Shown: positions 18,639-28,412, counted from the first letter of the stretch. The stretch is 64,000 bases of DNA from Gaetbulibacter saemankumensis DSM 17032 (GCF_000425645.1 NZ_KE384430.1:855492-919491), one strand, 5' to 3'. Notes: generated from the sequence alone by a model not told the origin. Translations and numbers: made by a program.

Positions 18639-19934
18639 ATGATAAAGAATTTTGTAGAAGAATTAACTTGGCGTGGTATGATTCAAGATAGTATGCCAGG
18701 GACCGAAGAACATTTATTAGAGGCCATGCGTTTAGCTTATGTTGGAATTGATCCTACAGCCGATTCCTTGCATATTGGACATTTGGTAGGTGTTATGGGG
18801 CTTAAACATTTTCAGTTATCAGGACACAAACCTATTGCGCTTGTTGGTGGAGCTACGGGTATGATTGGTGATCCTTCAGGGAAATCGGCCGAGCGTAATT
18901 TGCTTAATGAAGAAACACTTCGTCACAACCAAAATGCTATCAAAGAGCAGTTATCTCGATTTTTAGATTTCGATAGTAATGCTGAAAATGCGGCATTGAT
19001 GGTAAACAATTACGATTGGATGAAGGAATTCTCGTTTTTAGATTTTATTCGTGATGTTGGTAAGCATATTACTGTTAATTATATGATGGCAAAGGATTCA
19101 GTTAAGAAACGATTGTCATCAGAATCGTCAGTTGGGATGAGTTTTACCGAATTCACCTATCAGTTAGTTCAAGGTTACGATTTTCTACATCTTTTTAAAA
19201 GCCATCAATGTACTTTGCAAATGGGAGGTAGCGATCAATGGGGAAATATTACTACGGGTACTGAAATGATTCGTCGTATTGAGGGCGGAAAAGGGTATGC
19301 ACTCACTTGGCCATTAATTACTAAAGCCGATGGAACTAAATTTGGAAAAACTGAAGGCGGTAATATTTGGTTAGACGCTGAGCGTACATCTCCATATAAA
19401 TTCTATCAGTACTGGTTAAATACTAGTGATGTTGATGCTGAAAAGTACATTAAAATTTTCACCTTTTTATCACGGGAGGAAATAGAAAATTTAATTGCTG
19501 AACATAATGAGGCGCCGCATTTACGTGTCTTACAAAAACGCCTGGCTGAAGAGATTACCACGATGGTGCACTCCAAAGAAGAGTTAGAGAATGCCATTAA
19601 AGCCAGTGAAATTCTTTTTGGAAAATCGACTAGTGACGATTTAAAACAACTTAATGAAAAGACATTCTTAGATATTTTTGAAGGTGTTCCTCAAACGGAA
19701 GTGTCGAGAGAAGATATTGAGGAAGGTTTAGATATTATTGCTGCTCTTGCCGAAAAGGGAGGCTTTTTGAAGTCTAATGGAGAAGCCCGTCGTGCCTTAA
19801 AAGAAAATTCGATATCTGTAAATAAAGAAAAGGTAACCGCTGAATATAGCGTCAGTGTTTCCGATTTAATAAACGATAAGTTCGTACTGCTACAACGCGG
19901 TAAGAAAAACTATTTTGTTCTTACTGTAGCATAG
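18639..19934 (+). CDS. tyrS: Tyrosyl-tRNA synthetase
   Basis: This class I synthetase charges tRNA-Tyr. The HIGH signature is present as LHIGHLVG at about residues 46-53, the KMSKS counterpart as KFGKT at about 235-240, and an S4-like RNA-binding domain closes the protein ([19 protein letters not shown]). The 431 residues are the usual TyrRS length. The gene stands alone and ends at a perfect palindromic hairpin. Confidence 0.96.
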   Translation: MIKNFVEELTWRGMIQDSMPGTEEHLLEAMRLAYVGIDPTADSLHIGHLVGVMGLKHFQLSGHKPIALVGGATGMIGDPSGKSAERNLLNEETLRHNQNAIKEQLSRFLDFDSNAENAALMVNNYDWMKEFSFLDFIRDVGKHITVNYMMAKDSVKKRLSSESSVGMSFTEFTYQLVQGYDFLHLFKSHQCTLQMGGSDQWGNITTGTEMIRRIEGGKGYALTWPLITKADGTKFGKTEGGNIWLDAERTSPYKFYQYWLNTSDVDAEKYIKIFTFLSREEIENLIAEHNEAPHLRVLQKRLAEEITTMVHSKEELENAIKASEILFGKSTSDDLKQLNEKTFLDIFEGVPQTEVSREDIEEGLDIIAALAEKGGFLKSNGEARRALKENSISVNKEKVTAEYSVSVSDLINDKFVLLQRGKKNYFVLTVA

Positions 19935-19938
19935 AAAA

Positions 19939-19968
19939 ATAAAGCCTGATTGTACAATCAGGCTTTAT
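19939..19968. terminator. Perfectly palindromic terminator after tyrS
   Basis: The 30 bp from 19939 to 19968 equal their own reverse complement, with arms ATAAAGCCTGATTGT / ACAATCAGGCTTTAT. There is no long T tract, so termination is inferred from position and stem strength. Confidence 0.6.
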
Positions 19969-20093
19969 CAACTAACCAACCAACTAAAAAAATAATCATT
20001 CTTTTTCTTAGCTAGGTTGTTAGACGTTTATTCTTTTGTTTCCTTACAAATGGTGGAAATATTTTTCAGACTATTTAAAACATAAAATTTAGA

Positions 20094-21074
20094 CTACAAA
20101 ACCATGAGGTTACAGCCTCGAATATCAGAATTATCAAAACGTCCGATGACTTCAAAAGAACCATCTTTATAAGTTCTACCTAGATCCTGCGTTGCGATAA
20201 ATGCGCAAGAGTTTATGTTAGCAAGATCGATAACGTTAATACCTCCAGTTTTACCTGTTTCCTGAATACTTAATGGATCTTCGGTGTCACGTGTTAAAAT
20301 TTTCATCCATTTCGGACAATTAAATATGCCATGCCCTTGAGAGTACCCCTGACTTAAAAGTTCTGTCATGCCATATTCGCTATGAATAGCATCGACACCA
20401 AACCCCGCTTTTAATTGTTTATGAAGCTCTTCACGAATCAATTCTTTTCTACGACCTTTCATGCCTCCAGTTTCCATAATGATAGTATTTTTTAATTTAA
20501 ACTGATAAGTTTCTACCAGGTCTAATAATGCAAAAGAAACCCCGATAAGGAGTGTTTTTTTGTTTTCTGATTCTAGCTTTATGAGGGTGTCTGTGAGTTC
20601 CTTTAAATTATTTAGATAAAACCCGCTTTCTTGGTGCTTGGATTGTTTGATAAAGGCATTTGCCATATAGATTAATGAAGAACCTTCGCGCTCCAGGTAT
20701 GAAGGTAAAAGGGCCAACACCACGTAGTCTTCTACATCACCATAAAACTGTTTGAAACCTTTAGTAAAACTTTGTTCGTAGATTTTTAAGTCGGTAACTA
20801 AATGTTTACTTGTAGTTATTCCCGTGGTTCCCGAACTGCTAAAAGTTGTTTGTACGGAATCTTTAGAGCTTAGAATGTCTTTCGATTTAAAAAACTGAAT
20901 GGGTAAATAGGGGATGTCTTTGGTGGATTTTACGTCACTAGGGTGTACATATAATAAATCGCAGAACGATCGATATACCGGATTGTTTACAAACTGATAT
21001 TTATATACTTCCAAGGCTATAGTCTCAAACTCCCCTTGGTTTTTAATGTTAAAAATGGCGTTGCTATCTATCAT
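20094..21074 (-). CDS. LuxE-like acyl-protein synthetase/acyltransferase
   Basis: This is a 326-residue member of the LuxE/PaaK adenylate-forming group. The phosphate-binding segment TTFSSSGTTGITTSKH and the later HSEYGMTELLSQGYS fit LuxE, which activates fatty acids as acyl-AMP for the fatty-acid reductase complex. No LuxC reductase or lux gene is nearby, so bioluminescence is not suggested; a role in acyl transfer to another partner is possible. It lies downstream of the minus-strand hairpin that ends the 666-residue T9SS cargo gene. Confidence 0.8.
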   Translation of the reverse strand: MIDSNAIFNIKNQGEFETIALEVYKYQFVNNPVYRSFCDLLYVHPSDVKSTKDIPYLPIQFFKSKDILSSKDSVQTTFSSSGTTGITTSKHLVTDLKIYEQSFTKGFKQFYGDVEDYVVLALLPSYLEREGSSLIYMANAFIKQSKHQESGFYLNNLKELTDTLIKLESENKKTLLIGVSFALLDLVETYQFKLKNTIIMETGGMKGRRKELIREELHKQLKAGFGVDAIHSEYGMTELLSQGYSQGHGIFNCPKWMKILTRDTEDPLSIQETGKTGGINVIDLANINSCAFIATQDLGRTYKDGSFEVIGRFDNSDIRGCNLMVL

Positions 21075-21105
21075 AAGTTATCGTTTAGCAAAAGTAGATA
21101 AAATA

Positions 21106-21136
21106 AAAAAGCGCCACCAGATGGCAACGCTTTAAA
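21106..21136 (-). terminator. Terminator of the 666-residue T9SS protein gene
   Basis: On the minus strand AAAGCGTTGCCATC pairs imperfectly with TGGTGGCGCTTT and is followed by TTTTATTTT, in front of the downstream LuxE-like gene. Confidence 0.65.
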
Positions 21137-21155
21137 ATTTATATAGGCAGAAAAT

Positions 21156-23156
21156 CTATTTAATAATAAGTTTTTGTGTAGCAATGGCTTTATCTTGAGA
21201 TACTTTCAATATATAAATACCGGTATTTAATTTAGAAATATCTAAGGTGTTATTAGCTACAGTCTGTTTCATGATTTGTTTGCCTAACAAATTATAGATT
21301 GAAACATTCATAGTTGCTGTACTTTTGGCTGTTATGTTTACATAACCTAATGAAGTTGGATTAGGGAATAATTTAAAACCTTCTATAGCTATTTTTTGGT
21401 TTGATAGGGTGAAATCGTTAGCTGTTCCAGGGGTGCCGAGGTCGCCAGCTCCAAAAGTAGAAGTTCCTTCCCCCCAGTTTATTCCAGTATCATTGTCTGT
21501 GTGGTTCAATGTTGTTGTTGAAAGTTGCATGCTTACTCCTGGTGTGTCGGGAAAGTCAGAGTCGTTATAATAGACTTCATCAATGATTGTACTAGAGCAG
21601 GAGATTATCACTTCATCAGCGCTGTTTGCAAGATTCAACCCTGTATATTCATGATCAACGGTAACTCCTCCATTAGTTCCATAATCACTATTAATACCCA
21701 AAATAGCATAGGATGTTGAGTTTATTATTAAATCTGCGGGTATTGTATAAGATTCTCCATCTGCATCTGAAATAGTCCAGCCTTTTAAGTTTATTGCAGA
21801 TTCAGTTTTATTATAAATTTCGAAATATTCACCATTAGCATCTGTTACAATATCTGGGTTTTTCATAATTTCAGTAATAATAATATCTCCAACAGAACTG
21901 CAAATAGCGGCTGGATTTACTGTTCCCGATACACTAATCGTTTTATTTGCGGCATTAGTTGAAGAAGCTGTTACATTTCCTGAATAGGTATTTTCGCTAA
22001 GACCGGCAATCATTCTAATATATATGGTTGTTTCGGCTGCCGTTCCTCCAGTTTGGTTTACCGTTACGGAAGAAGCAAAGTTGCTTCCATTGGTAAGTGA
22101 CACTTCAAAATCACTGGGAGCGGTTACTGTTATATTGTCTGTTAGAAACAGTCCTTCTACGGTGAAAGAATCTTCTGCAGATGGTCCATTGCCTAAGCTG
22201 TATTCTAAGTTACTAATGGATCCATTAATGAAAATTATCGGATCATCTGGTGCGACATTGCCACTTAAAGATACCGTAACATCTGTAGCTCCTGTAGATG
22301 TAAGTGTTATGTTTCCACTATAATTATTGGTTGTTAATCCAGAAACCATTCGTACATATATGGTAGTTAGACTCACTGTGCCATTTGATGGCGTGAGGTT
22401 TAATGAATTGGTATAGTTAGTTCCGCTATTTAATGATATTTCGAAATTTGTTGGGGCAGTAATAACAACATCTGTTGTTAAGTTAGAGGCGCTAACCGAA
22501 AATGTATCCTCTCCAGAAGGACCATTGTTTTGGTAATAGAAAAATCCTGTAACCGATGATGTAGCATCAATGGTTGGTGTATTGGATGCAATACAACCTG
22601 CATGAGATCCAATTTTATCCCATTGGTCATCAGTTGGAAATGTATACCATTCTGAAGTAAAAGAACCAGTGGGATTTGGGTTAGGGTCACATATTGATTC
22701 TTTTCTAATTAAAGTGTGATTTGCAGTGTTTCCTGATAGACCTACACTCCATCCGCTTCCTGGGTCTATTCCAATTTCGCCTATTAAATCAATAATTGTA
22801 TTCGATTTGGTTAATGCTATGGCGTCATCTCCATTGAAGTTTGTAATACTGCCACCTGCTATGTCTCCATTATTAACAATTACGACATCTGCACTAGAGT
22901 TATAAATAACATAAACATCATTGTTGCTAAGAATTCCACTTAAAATTAAGGTGTTAGATACTGAGTTTGATCCATTAAAATAAATATCAATAGCATAATT
23001 ACTTAAATCAACACTACTGCCGGTACCATTATATATTTCTAAAAACTTATTGTTGGAAGAACCTTCTCCATACATGCTAAAATATAATTCAGATGCTTGG
23101 CCAAAAGAAAATGTTGAAATAATAAAGTAGAGAAATAAAAAGTAAAGATTTTTCAT
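21156..23156 (-). CDS. T9SS-exported lamin-tail-domain protein
   Basis: This is an exported cell-surface or released protein. A signal peptide (MKNLYFLFLYFIISTFSFGQ) is followed by a lamin-tail-like domain (ELYFSMYGEGSSNNKFLEIYNG, residues about 22-170), then two homologous repeats of about 100 residues (about 195-300 and 305-410; both hold the pattern GPS-x-ED-x-F and TTIY[VI]RM), a second lamin-tail domain from about 420 (CSSVGDIIITEIMKNPD), and a C-terminal T9SS type A sorting domain of about 75 residues (KLFPNPTS...LIIK). Function beyond export is unknown; similar layouts occur with nucleases and adhesins, but no catalytic motif is seen here. Confidence 0.88.
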   Translation of the reverse strand: MKNLYFLFLYFIISTFSFGQASELYFSMYGEGSSNNKFLEIYNGTGSSVDLSNYAIDIYFNGSNSVSNTLILSGILSNNDVYVIYNSSADVVIVNNGDIAGGSITNFNGDDAIALTKSNTIIDLIGEIGIDPGSGWSVGLSGNTANHTLIRKESICDPNPNPTGSFTSEWYTFPTDDQWDKIGSHAGCIASNTPTIDATSSVTGFFYYQNNGPSGEDTFSVSASNLTTDVVITAPTNFEISLNSGTNYTNSLNLTPSNGTVSLTTIYVRMVSGLTTNNYSGNITLTSTGATDVTVSLSGNVAPDDPIIFINGSISNLEYSLGNGPSAEDSFTVEGLFLTDNITVTAPSDFEVSLTNGSNFASSVTVNQTGGTAAETTIYIRMIAGLSENTYSGNVTASSTNAANKTISVSGTVNPAAICSSVGDIIITEIMKNPDIVTDANGEYFEIYNKTESAINLKGWTISDADGESYTIPADLIINSTSYAILGINSDYGTNGGVTVDHEYTGLNLANSADEVIISCSSTIIDEVYYNDSDFPDTPGVSMQLSTTTLNHTDNDTGINWGEGTSTFGAGDLGTPGTANDFTLSNQKIAIEGFKLFPNPTSLGYVNITAKSTATMNVSIYNLLGKQIMKQTVANNTLDISKLNTGIYILKVSQDKAIATQKLIIK

Positions 23157-23265
23157 AATATTTACAGAAATTATAAGTTTATTCCTATAAAATTAGTAAA
23201 AAAAATCTAACAAAATATTATGATCAGTTATTTAGCTGTTTATTCACATCGAAATAACAATTTAT

Positions 23266-23610
23266 TTACTTAATAACTAATTTTCTGGTCTCGCTAATGT
23301 TGTTTTCTGTGATTTTTAAAATATATACTCCCTTGCTTAATTCAGAAATATTTAACTCGTTATTCGATAGGTTTGTAGATAAAAGTGTTTTGCCTAAGAC
23401 ATCGAAGATTTCAATTTTCTTGGTAAAGTTATGTTTGGTGGTAATATATAAATAGCTTCTGCCGTTGGTCACAGGATTTGGATAAATAGAAAAATTTTCG
23501 ATTTTTTGTGGCATAGAATTACTGCCTTTCTTTATAGATTGCCCATATCCGTTATGGCTTAAAAAGAAGGTTAATATAAAAAATGAAAAAATAAAGTAGA
23601 GTTTTTTCAT
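23266..23610 (-). CDS. Minimal T9SS sorting-domain protein
   Basis: At 114 residues this is little more than a signal peptide (residues about 1-23, ending SHNGYGQS) and a type A sorting domain (residues about 42-114, FSIYPNPVTNG...KLVIK). There is a spacer of only about 18 residues between them and no room for a passenger domain. It sits 109 bp upstream of the 666-residue T9SS protein gene, on the same strand, and the two sorting domains are visibly related. It may be a remnant of a larger cargo gene or a genuine small secreted protein. Confidence 0.8.
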   Translation of the reverse strand: MKKLYFIFSFFILTFFLSHNGYGQSIKKGSNSMPQKIENFSIYPNPVTNGRSYLYITTKHNFTKKIEIFDVLGKTLLSTNLSNNELNISELSKGVYILKITENNISETRKLVIK

Positions 23611-23808
23611 AGGGTTATTTTAGTTACTTTAAAGTTAATCAATCAATTGCAAAATTTATACCAAAAAATGTTAAAGATTTTAAACATTGGTCGAAAGATT
23701 AATTTCATGTAACTTGTTTGTTACGTTAATGTTATTAATTTAGTACTTAAGATTATTTAATCTTAATAATTTTATCTTTACTCTGTAATTATTTTATAAT
23801 TAAAGAAA

Positions 23809-24489
23809 ATGAAAAAGAGCGATATTAAAATCCTATTAGTTGATGATGAGCCTGATATTTTGGAAATTGTTGGTTACAATTTGTCAAGTGAAGGTTATCA
23901 GGTGATTACAGCCGAAAATGGTCAGGAAGGAGTGAAGAAAGCCAAAAAGGAAAAACCTCAACTAATAATTTTAGATGTTATGATGCCGGAAATGGATGGT
24001 ATCGAAGCATGTGAATTAATACGTAAAAATCCAGATTTACAAAATACACTTATTGTTTTCCTAACTGCTAGAGGAGAGGATTACTCTCAGGTAGCTGGTT
24101 TTGATGCTGGAGCCGATGATTATATTACCAAACCTATTAAGCCAAAAGTTTTGGTCAGTAAAGTAAAGGCTTTATTACGTCGTTTTAGGGAAGAGGATGT
24201 CGCCGATAGTGTTAAAATAGGAAGTCTCGAGATAAATAGAGACGAATACAAAATTACTTCAAAAGGAAAAGAGATTGTATTGCCAAGGAAAGAATTTGAA
24301 TTATTATCTTTATTGGCATCAAAGCCTGGAAAAGTTTTTAAGCGAGACGAAATTTTAGATGCCGTATGGGGTAACGAGGTAGTCGTGGGTGGCAGAACTA
24401 TTGATGTACATATTCGTAAACTTCGCGAAAAAATTGGAGACGATAGTTTTAAAACGATAAAAGGAGTAGGCTATAAGTTTGTAGATTAA
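23809..24489 (+). CDS. PhoB/OmpR-type response regulator
   Basis: This is a two-component response regulator. The receiver domain has the acidic pair in LLVDDEPD, the phosphoacceptor Asp56 (LIILDVMMPEMDG) and Lys in YITKPIKPK. The C-terminal winged-helix DNA-binding domain ends in GGRTIDVHIRKLREKIGD and TIKGVGYKFVD. It overlaps the kinase gene by one base (TAATG at 24487-24491), so both are co-translated. The PhoB-like domain order suggests phosphate or envelope control, but the regulon is not visible. Confidence 0.93.
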   Translation: MKKSDIKILLVDDEPDILEIVGYNLSSEGYQVITAENGQEGVKKAKKEKPQLIILDVMMPEMDGIEACELIRKNPDLQNTLIVFLTARGEDYSQVAGFDAGADDYITKPIKPKVLVSKVKALLRRFREEDVADSVKIGSLEINRDEYKITSKGKEIVLPRKEFELLSLLASKPGKVFKRDEILDAVWGNEVVVGGRTIDVHIRKLREKIGDDSFKTIKGVGYKFVD

Positions 24490-25532
24490 TGCAGTCAAAA
24501 TTTAAGAAATCTTATAGGTTTGCGGTAAAAACATCATTTTACCTAACCGCCTTTATAACGCTCTTAACGGGTGTTTTTTTATATGCTTTTTTCGAGCTTA
24601 AAATTTGGTTTTTACTGGCTTTGGCCGTAAGTATTTATGCCTTCTCTTTTGCTATTATTCAATATCGGGTAGAACGGTTTATTTATCGAAGGGTAAAAAA
24701 GATTTACGACGATTTAACACTTTTAGAATCCACGAGTCTTACTAAAGGTACCATTACTACCGATATGCAGACGCTAACTCGAGAGATTGATAAGTTTGCT
24801 CGTGATAAAAAAATAGAAATTGAAACTCTTAAAGTACGAGAACAATATAGGAAAGAGTTTCTAGGAAATGTGTCTCACGAGTTAAAAACACCACTTTTTA
24901 CAGTTCAGGGTTATATTCTCACTTTACTGGATGGTGCGATGAATGATAAAAATTTACGTGAAAAATATTTAGAACGCGCTAATAAGGGAGTAGAACGTTT
25001 AAGTTATATCATTCAGGATTTAGATATGATAACAAAGTTAGAGGTGGGGGATTTAAGTTTAGAAATTGAAGCCTTCGATATTGTCCAATTGGTGAAGAGC
25101 GTATTTGATATGCTGGAAATGAAAGCTTTAAAGAAGAAAATCACTTTAACGTTCGATTTAAATTATAATAAGCCAATACTTGTTAAGGCAGATAAAGAGC
25201 GCATTCAGCAAGTATTAATAAATTTAGTTGTTAATTCTATTAAATACGGAAGAGAAAAAGGAACTACCGAAGTTAGTATAGAAAATCTTATTAAAAATAA
25301 AGTTATCGTTCGCGTTACCGATAATGGGGAAGGCATAGAGAAATCACATTTACCACGTTTGTTTGAACGTTTTTATCGTGTGAGTAAAACAGGGTCTAGA
25401 AAGGAAGGTGGTTCTGGTTTAGGGTTGTCTATAGTTAAGCATATTATAGAAGCTCATAAAGAGAAGATTTACGTAGAGAGTGAATATGGAGTAGGTAGTG
25501 AATTTTCATTCACGCTCGAAAAGGCTAAATAA
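24489..25532 (+). CDS. PhoR-like sensor histidine kinase
   Basis: This is the membrane kinase partner of the preceding regulator. Two adjacent transmembrane segments at about residues 15-57 leave almost no periplasmic loop, so the signal is probably sensed within the membrane or by another protein. The H box is NVSHELKTPL with His130; the N, G1 and G2 boxes are INLVVNSIKYG, TDNGEGI and GGSGLGLSIV. There is no PAS or clear HAMP domain. The 3' end overlaps the convergent glycosyltransferase gene by 27 bp. Confidence 0.92.
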   Translation: MQSKFKKSYRFAVKTSFYLTAFITLLTGVFLYAFFELKIWFLLALAVSIYAFSFAIIQYRVERFIYRRVKKIYDDLTLLESTSLTKGTITTDMQTLTREIDKFARDKKIEIETLKVREQYRKEFLGNVSHELKTPLFTVQGYILTLLDGAMNDKNLREKYLERANKGVERLSYIIQDLDMITKLEVGDLSLEIEAFDIVQLVKSVFDMLEMKALKKKITLTFDLNYNKPILVKADKERIQQVLINLVVNSIKYGREKGTTEVSIENLIKNKVIVRVTDNGEGIEKSHLPRLFERFYRVSKTGSRKEGGSGLGLSIVKHIIEAHKEKIYVESEYGVGSEFSFTLEKAK

Positions 25533-26564
25533 TTCTTTAAAATTACTATTAAAATGAAAGCCTGATAGGCCTTTAAAATCTTCTATCGAATTTAGCATGC
25601 CTAAATGGAAATTATCTTGGTCGCAACTAGGAACTAATTTTAATTCACTTAATCGTTTGGCCAGATATTCCTGTTCCGTTTGTCCCGGCGTAGGAATAAA
25701 GAATGCTTTTTTATTCAATTTAGCTAAATCCATAACCGTAGTATAACCAGATCGGGATATTATAACTTCGCTTTCATTAATGGTTTGTTCTAATAAAGTG
25801 GAGGTCATAAAATTATAGATACTGATATTATCTTTTATTTCAATACGTTGTTTTTCTTCCATTATACCCTTTACAAACACAACTTGACCATTTTTATAAT
25901 TTTCAAGTTGCTGTAATAGTTTTTGTTCTAAGATGCCACGCTGCGGTTCTGGGCCAGAGAGTAAAACCATGAGTCTGTTTTTAATTTCTACGTCCTGTTT
26001 TTCAAAACGACTTTGTGGACCGATGTATTTTGTTGGTATTTCATAGTGTGCTGCATGGCCTAATTTACCGCTCAAATTAATCGCTCCTTCCAAGTCGGGA
26101 ACCCAGCATTCATCAAATTTTTGGATAAATTTTTCATGTATTTTTGTGCTAAACCAAGTGGTAATTCCACTTAGTACATTAAGTTGATGTGTAATAAAAG
26201 CTGTTGGTACATGTTTGCTGTAAACACCTAGTCGGTTATCTGAAATAATACCGTCTATATGAAAAACATCCATAATCTCATTCGTTACTATCTTTTCTTT
26301 TTTAATGGCTTTTAAGAGTTTTGGCAAGTCTTTTAATAGCTTTAATTTGAAATATTTGCCTTTTTTAGCATAGGTGACATCGTATGAAGGTAATTCGGTA
26401 TATACTAAATTGGGGAATTCTTTTCTTAACAGGTCTAAGGCGGTACCATCGCTAGCTATAATCGGATTGTAATTGTTAGCGATTAGCGCATTGATTATAG
26501 GAATGCATCTGGTCGCATGGCCTAATCCCCAGTTTAAAGGTGCAACTAAAATTCGGTTTTTCAT
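25506..26564 (-). CDS. MurG-like (GT28) glycosyltransferase
   Basis: This is a 352-residue protein with the two-Rossmann GT-B layout. The N-terminal LVAPLNWGLGHATRC is the acceptor-domain GxGxxxR-type start, and the C-terminal SRSGYTTVMDLAKLNKKAFFIPTPGQTEQEYLA is the nucleotide-sugar binding region of the UDP-GlcNAc transferase/MurG and diacylglycerol glucosyltransferase group. The donor and acceptor are not identifiable. It is a single gene, convergent with the histidine kinase gene. Confidence 0.82.
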   Translation of the reverse strand: MKNRILVAPLNWGLGHATRCIPIINALIANNYNPIIASDGTALDLLRKEFPNLVYTELPSYDVTYAKKGKYFKLKLLKDLPKLLKAIKKEKIVTNEIMDVFHIDGIISDNRLGVYSKHVPTAFITHQLNVLSGITTWFSTKIHEKFIQKFDECWVPDLEGAINLSGKLGHAAHYEIPTKYIGPQSRFEKQDVEIKNRLMVLLSGPEPQRGILEQKLLQQLENYKNGQVVFVKGIMEEKQRIEIKDNISIYNFMTSTLLEQTINESEVIISRSGYTTVMDLAKLNKKAFFIPTPGQTEQEYLAKRLSELKLVPSCDQDNFHLGMLNSIEDFKGLSGFHFNSNFKELFSLFERE

Positions 26565-26700
26565 TTGTAATGATACCAGTCTGTTAAGATTCTTTAAAAA
26601 TCAAAGATACACATATATACACTCTCGTATATTTCCTTAATTTTACCAAATATTTATGTTAACGGTAAATATTAGGAATAATTAAAAACGGAAATAATCT

Positions 26701-27375
26701 GTGGGAAGTAAGAATAAACTAAGACGCTTTAAGGAGAATGAAACTTTTAATAACGTCTTTCAACCGTCACGCGACGAATTAGTAAATAGTGTATACGAAT
26801 TAAAGGGAAATTGGAATAAAGCCGTTTTTAAAAATGATAATCCACTAGTATTGGAGCTAGGTTGTGGCAAAGGTGAGTACTCGGTTGCTTTAGCTAAACG
26901 TTACCCGGATAAAAATTTTGTTGGAATAGATATAAAAGGTGCTCGTTTTTGGCGAGGCGCTAAAACGGCCATTGAAGAAAATATTTCGAATGTAGCATTC
27001 TTGAGAACGCAGATTGAATTAATAGAATATGCTTTTGCTGAGGGAGAAGTTGATGAAATATGGATTACCTTCCCAGATCCACAAATTAAATACAAACGTA
27101 CAAAGCATCGTTTAACCAATGAGGCTTTTCTGCATCGATATAAAACCATTTTGAAGCCAGATGGTGAGGTGAATTTAAAAACCGATAGTGAGTTCATGCA
27201 TGGTTATACCTTAGGGTTATTACATGGCGCAGGTCACGAGGTACTTTATGCAAATCATAATGTTTATAAACAAGAGGGAAGTCCGGAAGAAGTTACAAGC
27301 ATTCAAACGTTTTACGAATCCCAGTATTTAGAGCAAAATAAACCTATTACATATATTAAGTTTAAAATTAAATAG
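26701..27375 (+). CDS. trmB: tRNA (guanine-N7-)-methyltransferase
   Basis: TrmB methylates G46 of tRNA variable loops using S-adenosylmethionine. The SAM loop ELGCGKGEYSVALA is near residue 58, and TFPDPQIKYKRTKHRLTN near 120 holds the family's catalytic and substrate residues. Start is GTG at 26701 (MGSKNKLRRF), which preserves the family's typical N-terminus; no ATG fits better. It is followed after 2 bp by the LysE-type gene. Confidence 0.94.
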   Translation: MGSKNKLRRFKENETFNNVFQPSRDELVNSVYELKGNWNKAVFKNDNPLVLELGCGKGEYSVALAKRYPDKNFVGIDIKGARFWRGAKTAIEENISNVAFLRTQIELIEYAFAEGEVDEIWITFPDPQIKYKRTKHRLTNEAFLHRYKTILKPDGEVNLKTDSEFMHGYTLGLLHGAGHEVLYANHNVYKQEGSPEEVTSIQTFYESQYLEQNKPITYIKFKIK

Positions 27376-27377
27376 TT

Positions 27378-28007
27378 TTGAATATAACGTTTATCTTTTT
27401 TTTAGGTTTATTTCTGGCAATGGTTGGTGTTATACCTCCAGGATTATTGAATATGACCGCTGCCAAAATAAGTTTAAAAGAAGGGTATGTGAGAGGAGTT
27501 ATGTTTGCTATTGGGGTTTGCGTTGTGGTGTTAATTCAAACCTATGTGGCTGCTATTTTTGCAAGATATTTAAGTAAACATCAGGAGGTTATTGATATTC
27601 TTCAGCGGGTAGCTTTTGTTATTTTCGTTTTAATCACGGTGTACTTTTTATTAGTGGCAAAGAAAGAACCTACCCAGCATGAGGAGCTTGAGATGCGTAG
27701 TAAGCACAGTCGTTTTTTTCAGGGTATGTTTATGTCGGCAATCAATGTATTTCCAATTCCTTATCAGGCATATATGACGATTACCCTGGCGTCTTTTGGA
27801 TGGTTAGATTTTAGTCATACGAGTATATTTTCATATATCTCAGGTGCGGCTATGGGAACTTTTGTAATGCTTTATGTATATATATTTTTTTTTCATAAGA
27901 TTAAAGATCGATCGATAGCTTCACAAAAAAGTATGAATTATATTATTGGGGGTATCACGGGAATAATTTCCATCGTGACGCTTATTAATATTATTAATGA
28001 AATGTAA
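27378..28007 (+). CDS. LysE family transporter
   Basis: This is a 209-residue, about six-segment inner-membrane exporter of the LysE/RhtB superfamily. The N-terminal GVIPPGLLNMTAAKISLKEG resembles the conserved LysE start (PGP...GxxxG). Substrate is not identifiable; the family exports amino acids. The start is TTG at 27378, 2 bp after trmB, and the 3' end overlaps the next gene by 11 bp, so trmB, this gene and the next are one operon. Confidence 0.85.
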   Translation: MNITFIFFLGLFLAMVGVIPPGLLNMTAAKISLKEGYVRGVMFAIGVCVVVLIQTYVAAIFARYLSKHQEVIDILQRVAFVIFVLITVYFLLVAKKEPTQHEELEMRSKHSRFFQGMFMSAINVFPIPYQAYMTITLASFGWLDFSHTSIFSYISGAAMGTFVMLYVYIFFFHKIKDRSIASQKSMNYIIGGITGIISIVTLINIINEM

Positions 28008-28341
28008 AATGCAGCTAGACACATTAAGCTTTTTCGACAAGGTTTATGAAGTTGCAAAGCAAATACCTTATGGCCGTGTTACCAGTTATGGTGCAATAGC
28101 TAAGTATTTAGGAGCCGCTAGAAGTGCTCGTATGGTTGGTTATGCTATGAATGGTTCGCATGGTAAGGACGTGCCTGCTCACAGAGTTGTTAACCGTAAG
28201 GGCGTATTGACGGGGAAACATCATTTCGATGGTACAAATTTAATGCAGCAACTATTGGAAAGTGAAGGTGTTGAGGTTATAGAAAATCAAATTCAGAATT
28301 TCGAAGTGGTCTTTTGGGATCCTTCTAAGCATTTATCCTAA
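27997..28341 (+). CDS. Alkyltransferase-like (ATL/MGMT family) protein
   Basis: The protein is the DNA-binding C-terminal half of O6-alkylguanine-DNA alkyltransferase (IPYGRVTSYGAIAKYLG, then MNGSHGKDVPAHRVVNR). The catalytic PCHR motif of MGMT is PAHR here, so the acceptor Cys is absent and direct repair is not possible. Alkyltransferase-like proteins bind O6-alkylguanine and pass the lesion to nucleotide excision repair. ATG at 28009 is an alternative start (110 residues) that would avoid the 11 bp overlap with the LysE-type gene. Confidence 0.87.
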   Translation: MKCKMQLDTLSFFDKVYEVAKQIPYGRVTSYGAIAKYLGAARSARMVGYAMNGSHGKDVPAHRVVNRKGVLTGKHHFDGTNLMQQLLESEGVEVIENQIQNFEVVFWDPSKHLS

Positions 28342-28404
28342 ATACCTATTTTGGTGATTGTTTAATTGAATAATATCAAGCTTTATTATTAAAATAATTC
28401 ACTG

Positions 28405-28412
28405 TATCTTTG
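28405..28412 (+). promoter_or_regulatory. Candidate -7 promoter element of the mrp-nifU operon
   Basis: TATCTTTG matches TAnnTTTG 26 bp before the ATG at 28439. No -33 TTG is found 19-22 bp upstream. Confidence 0.4.

Noticed and set aside
20094-21074. Bioluminescence (lux) locus
   Set aside because: Only a LuxE-like protein is present; luxC, luxD and luxAB are absent from the window.
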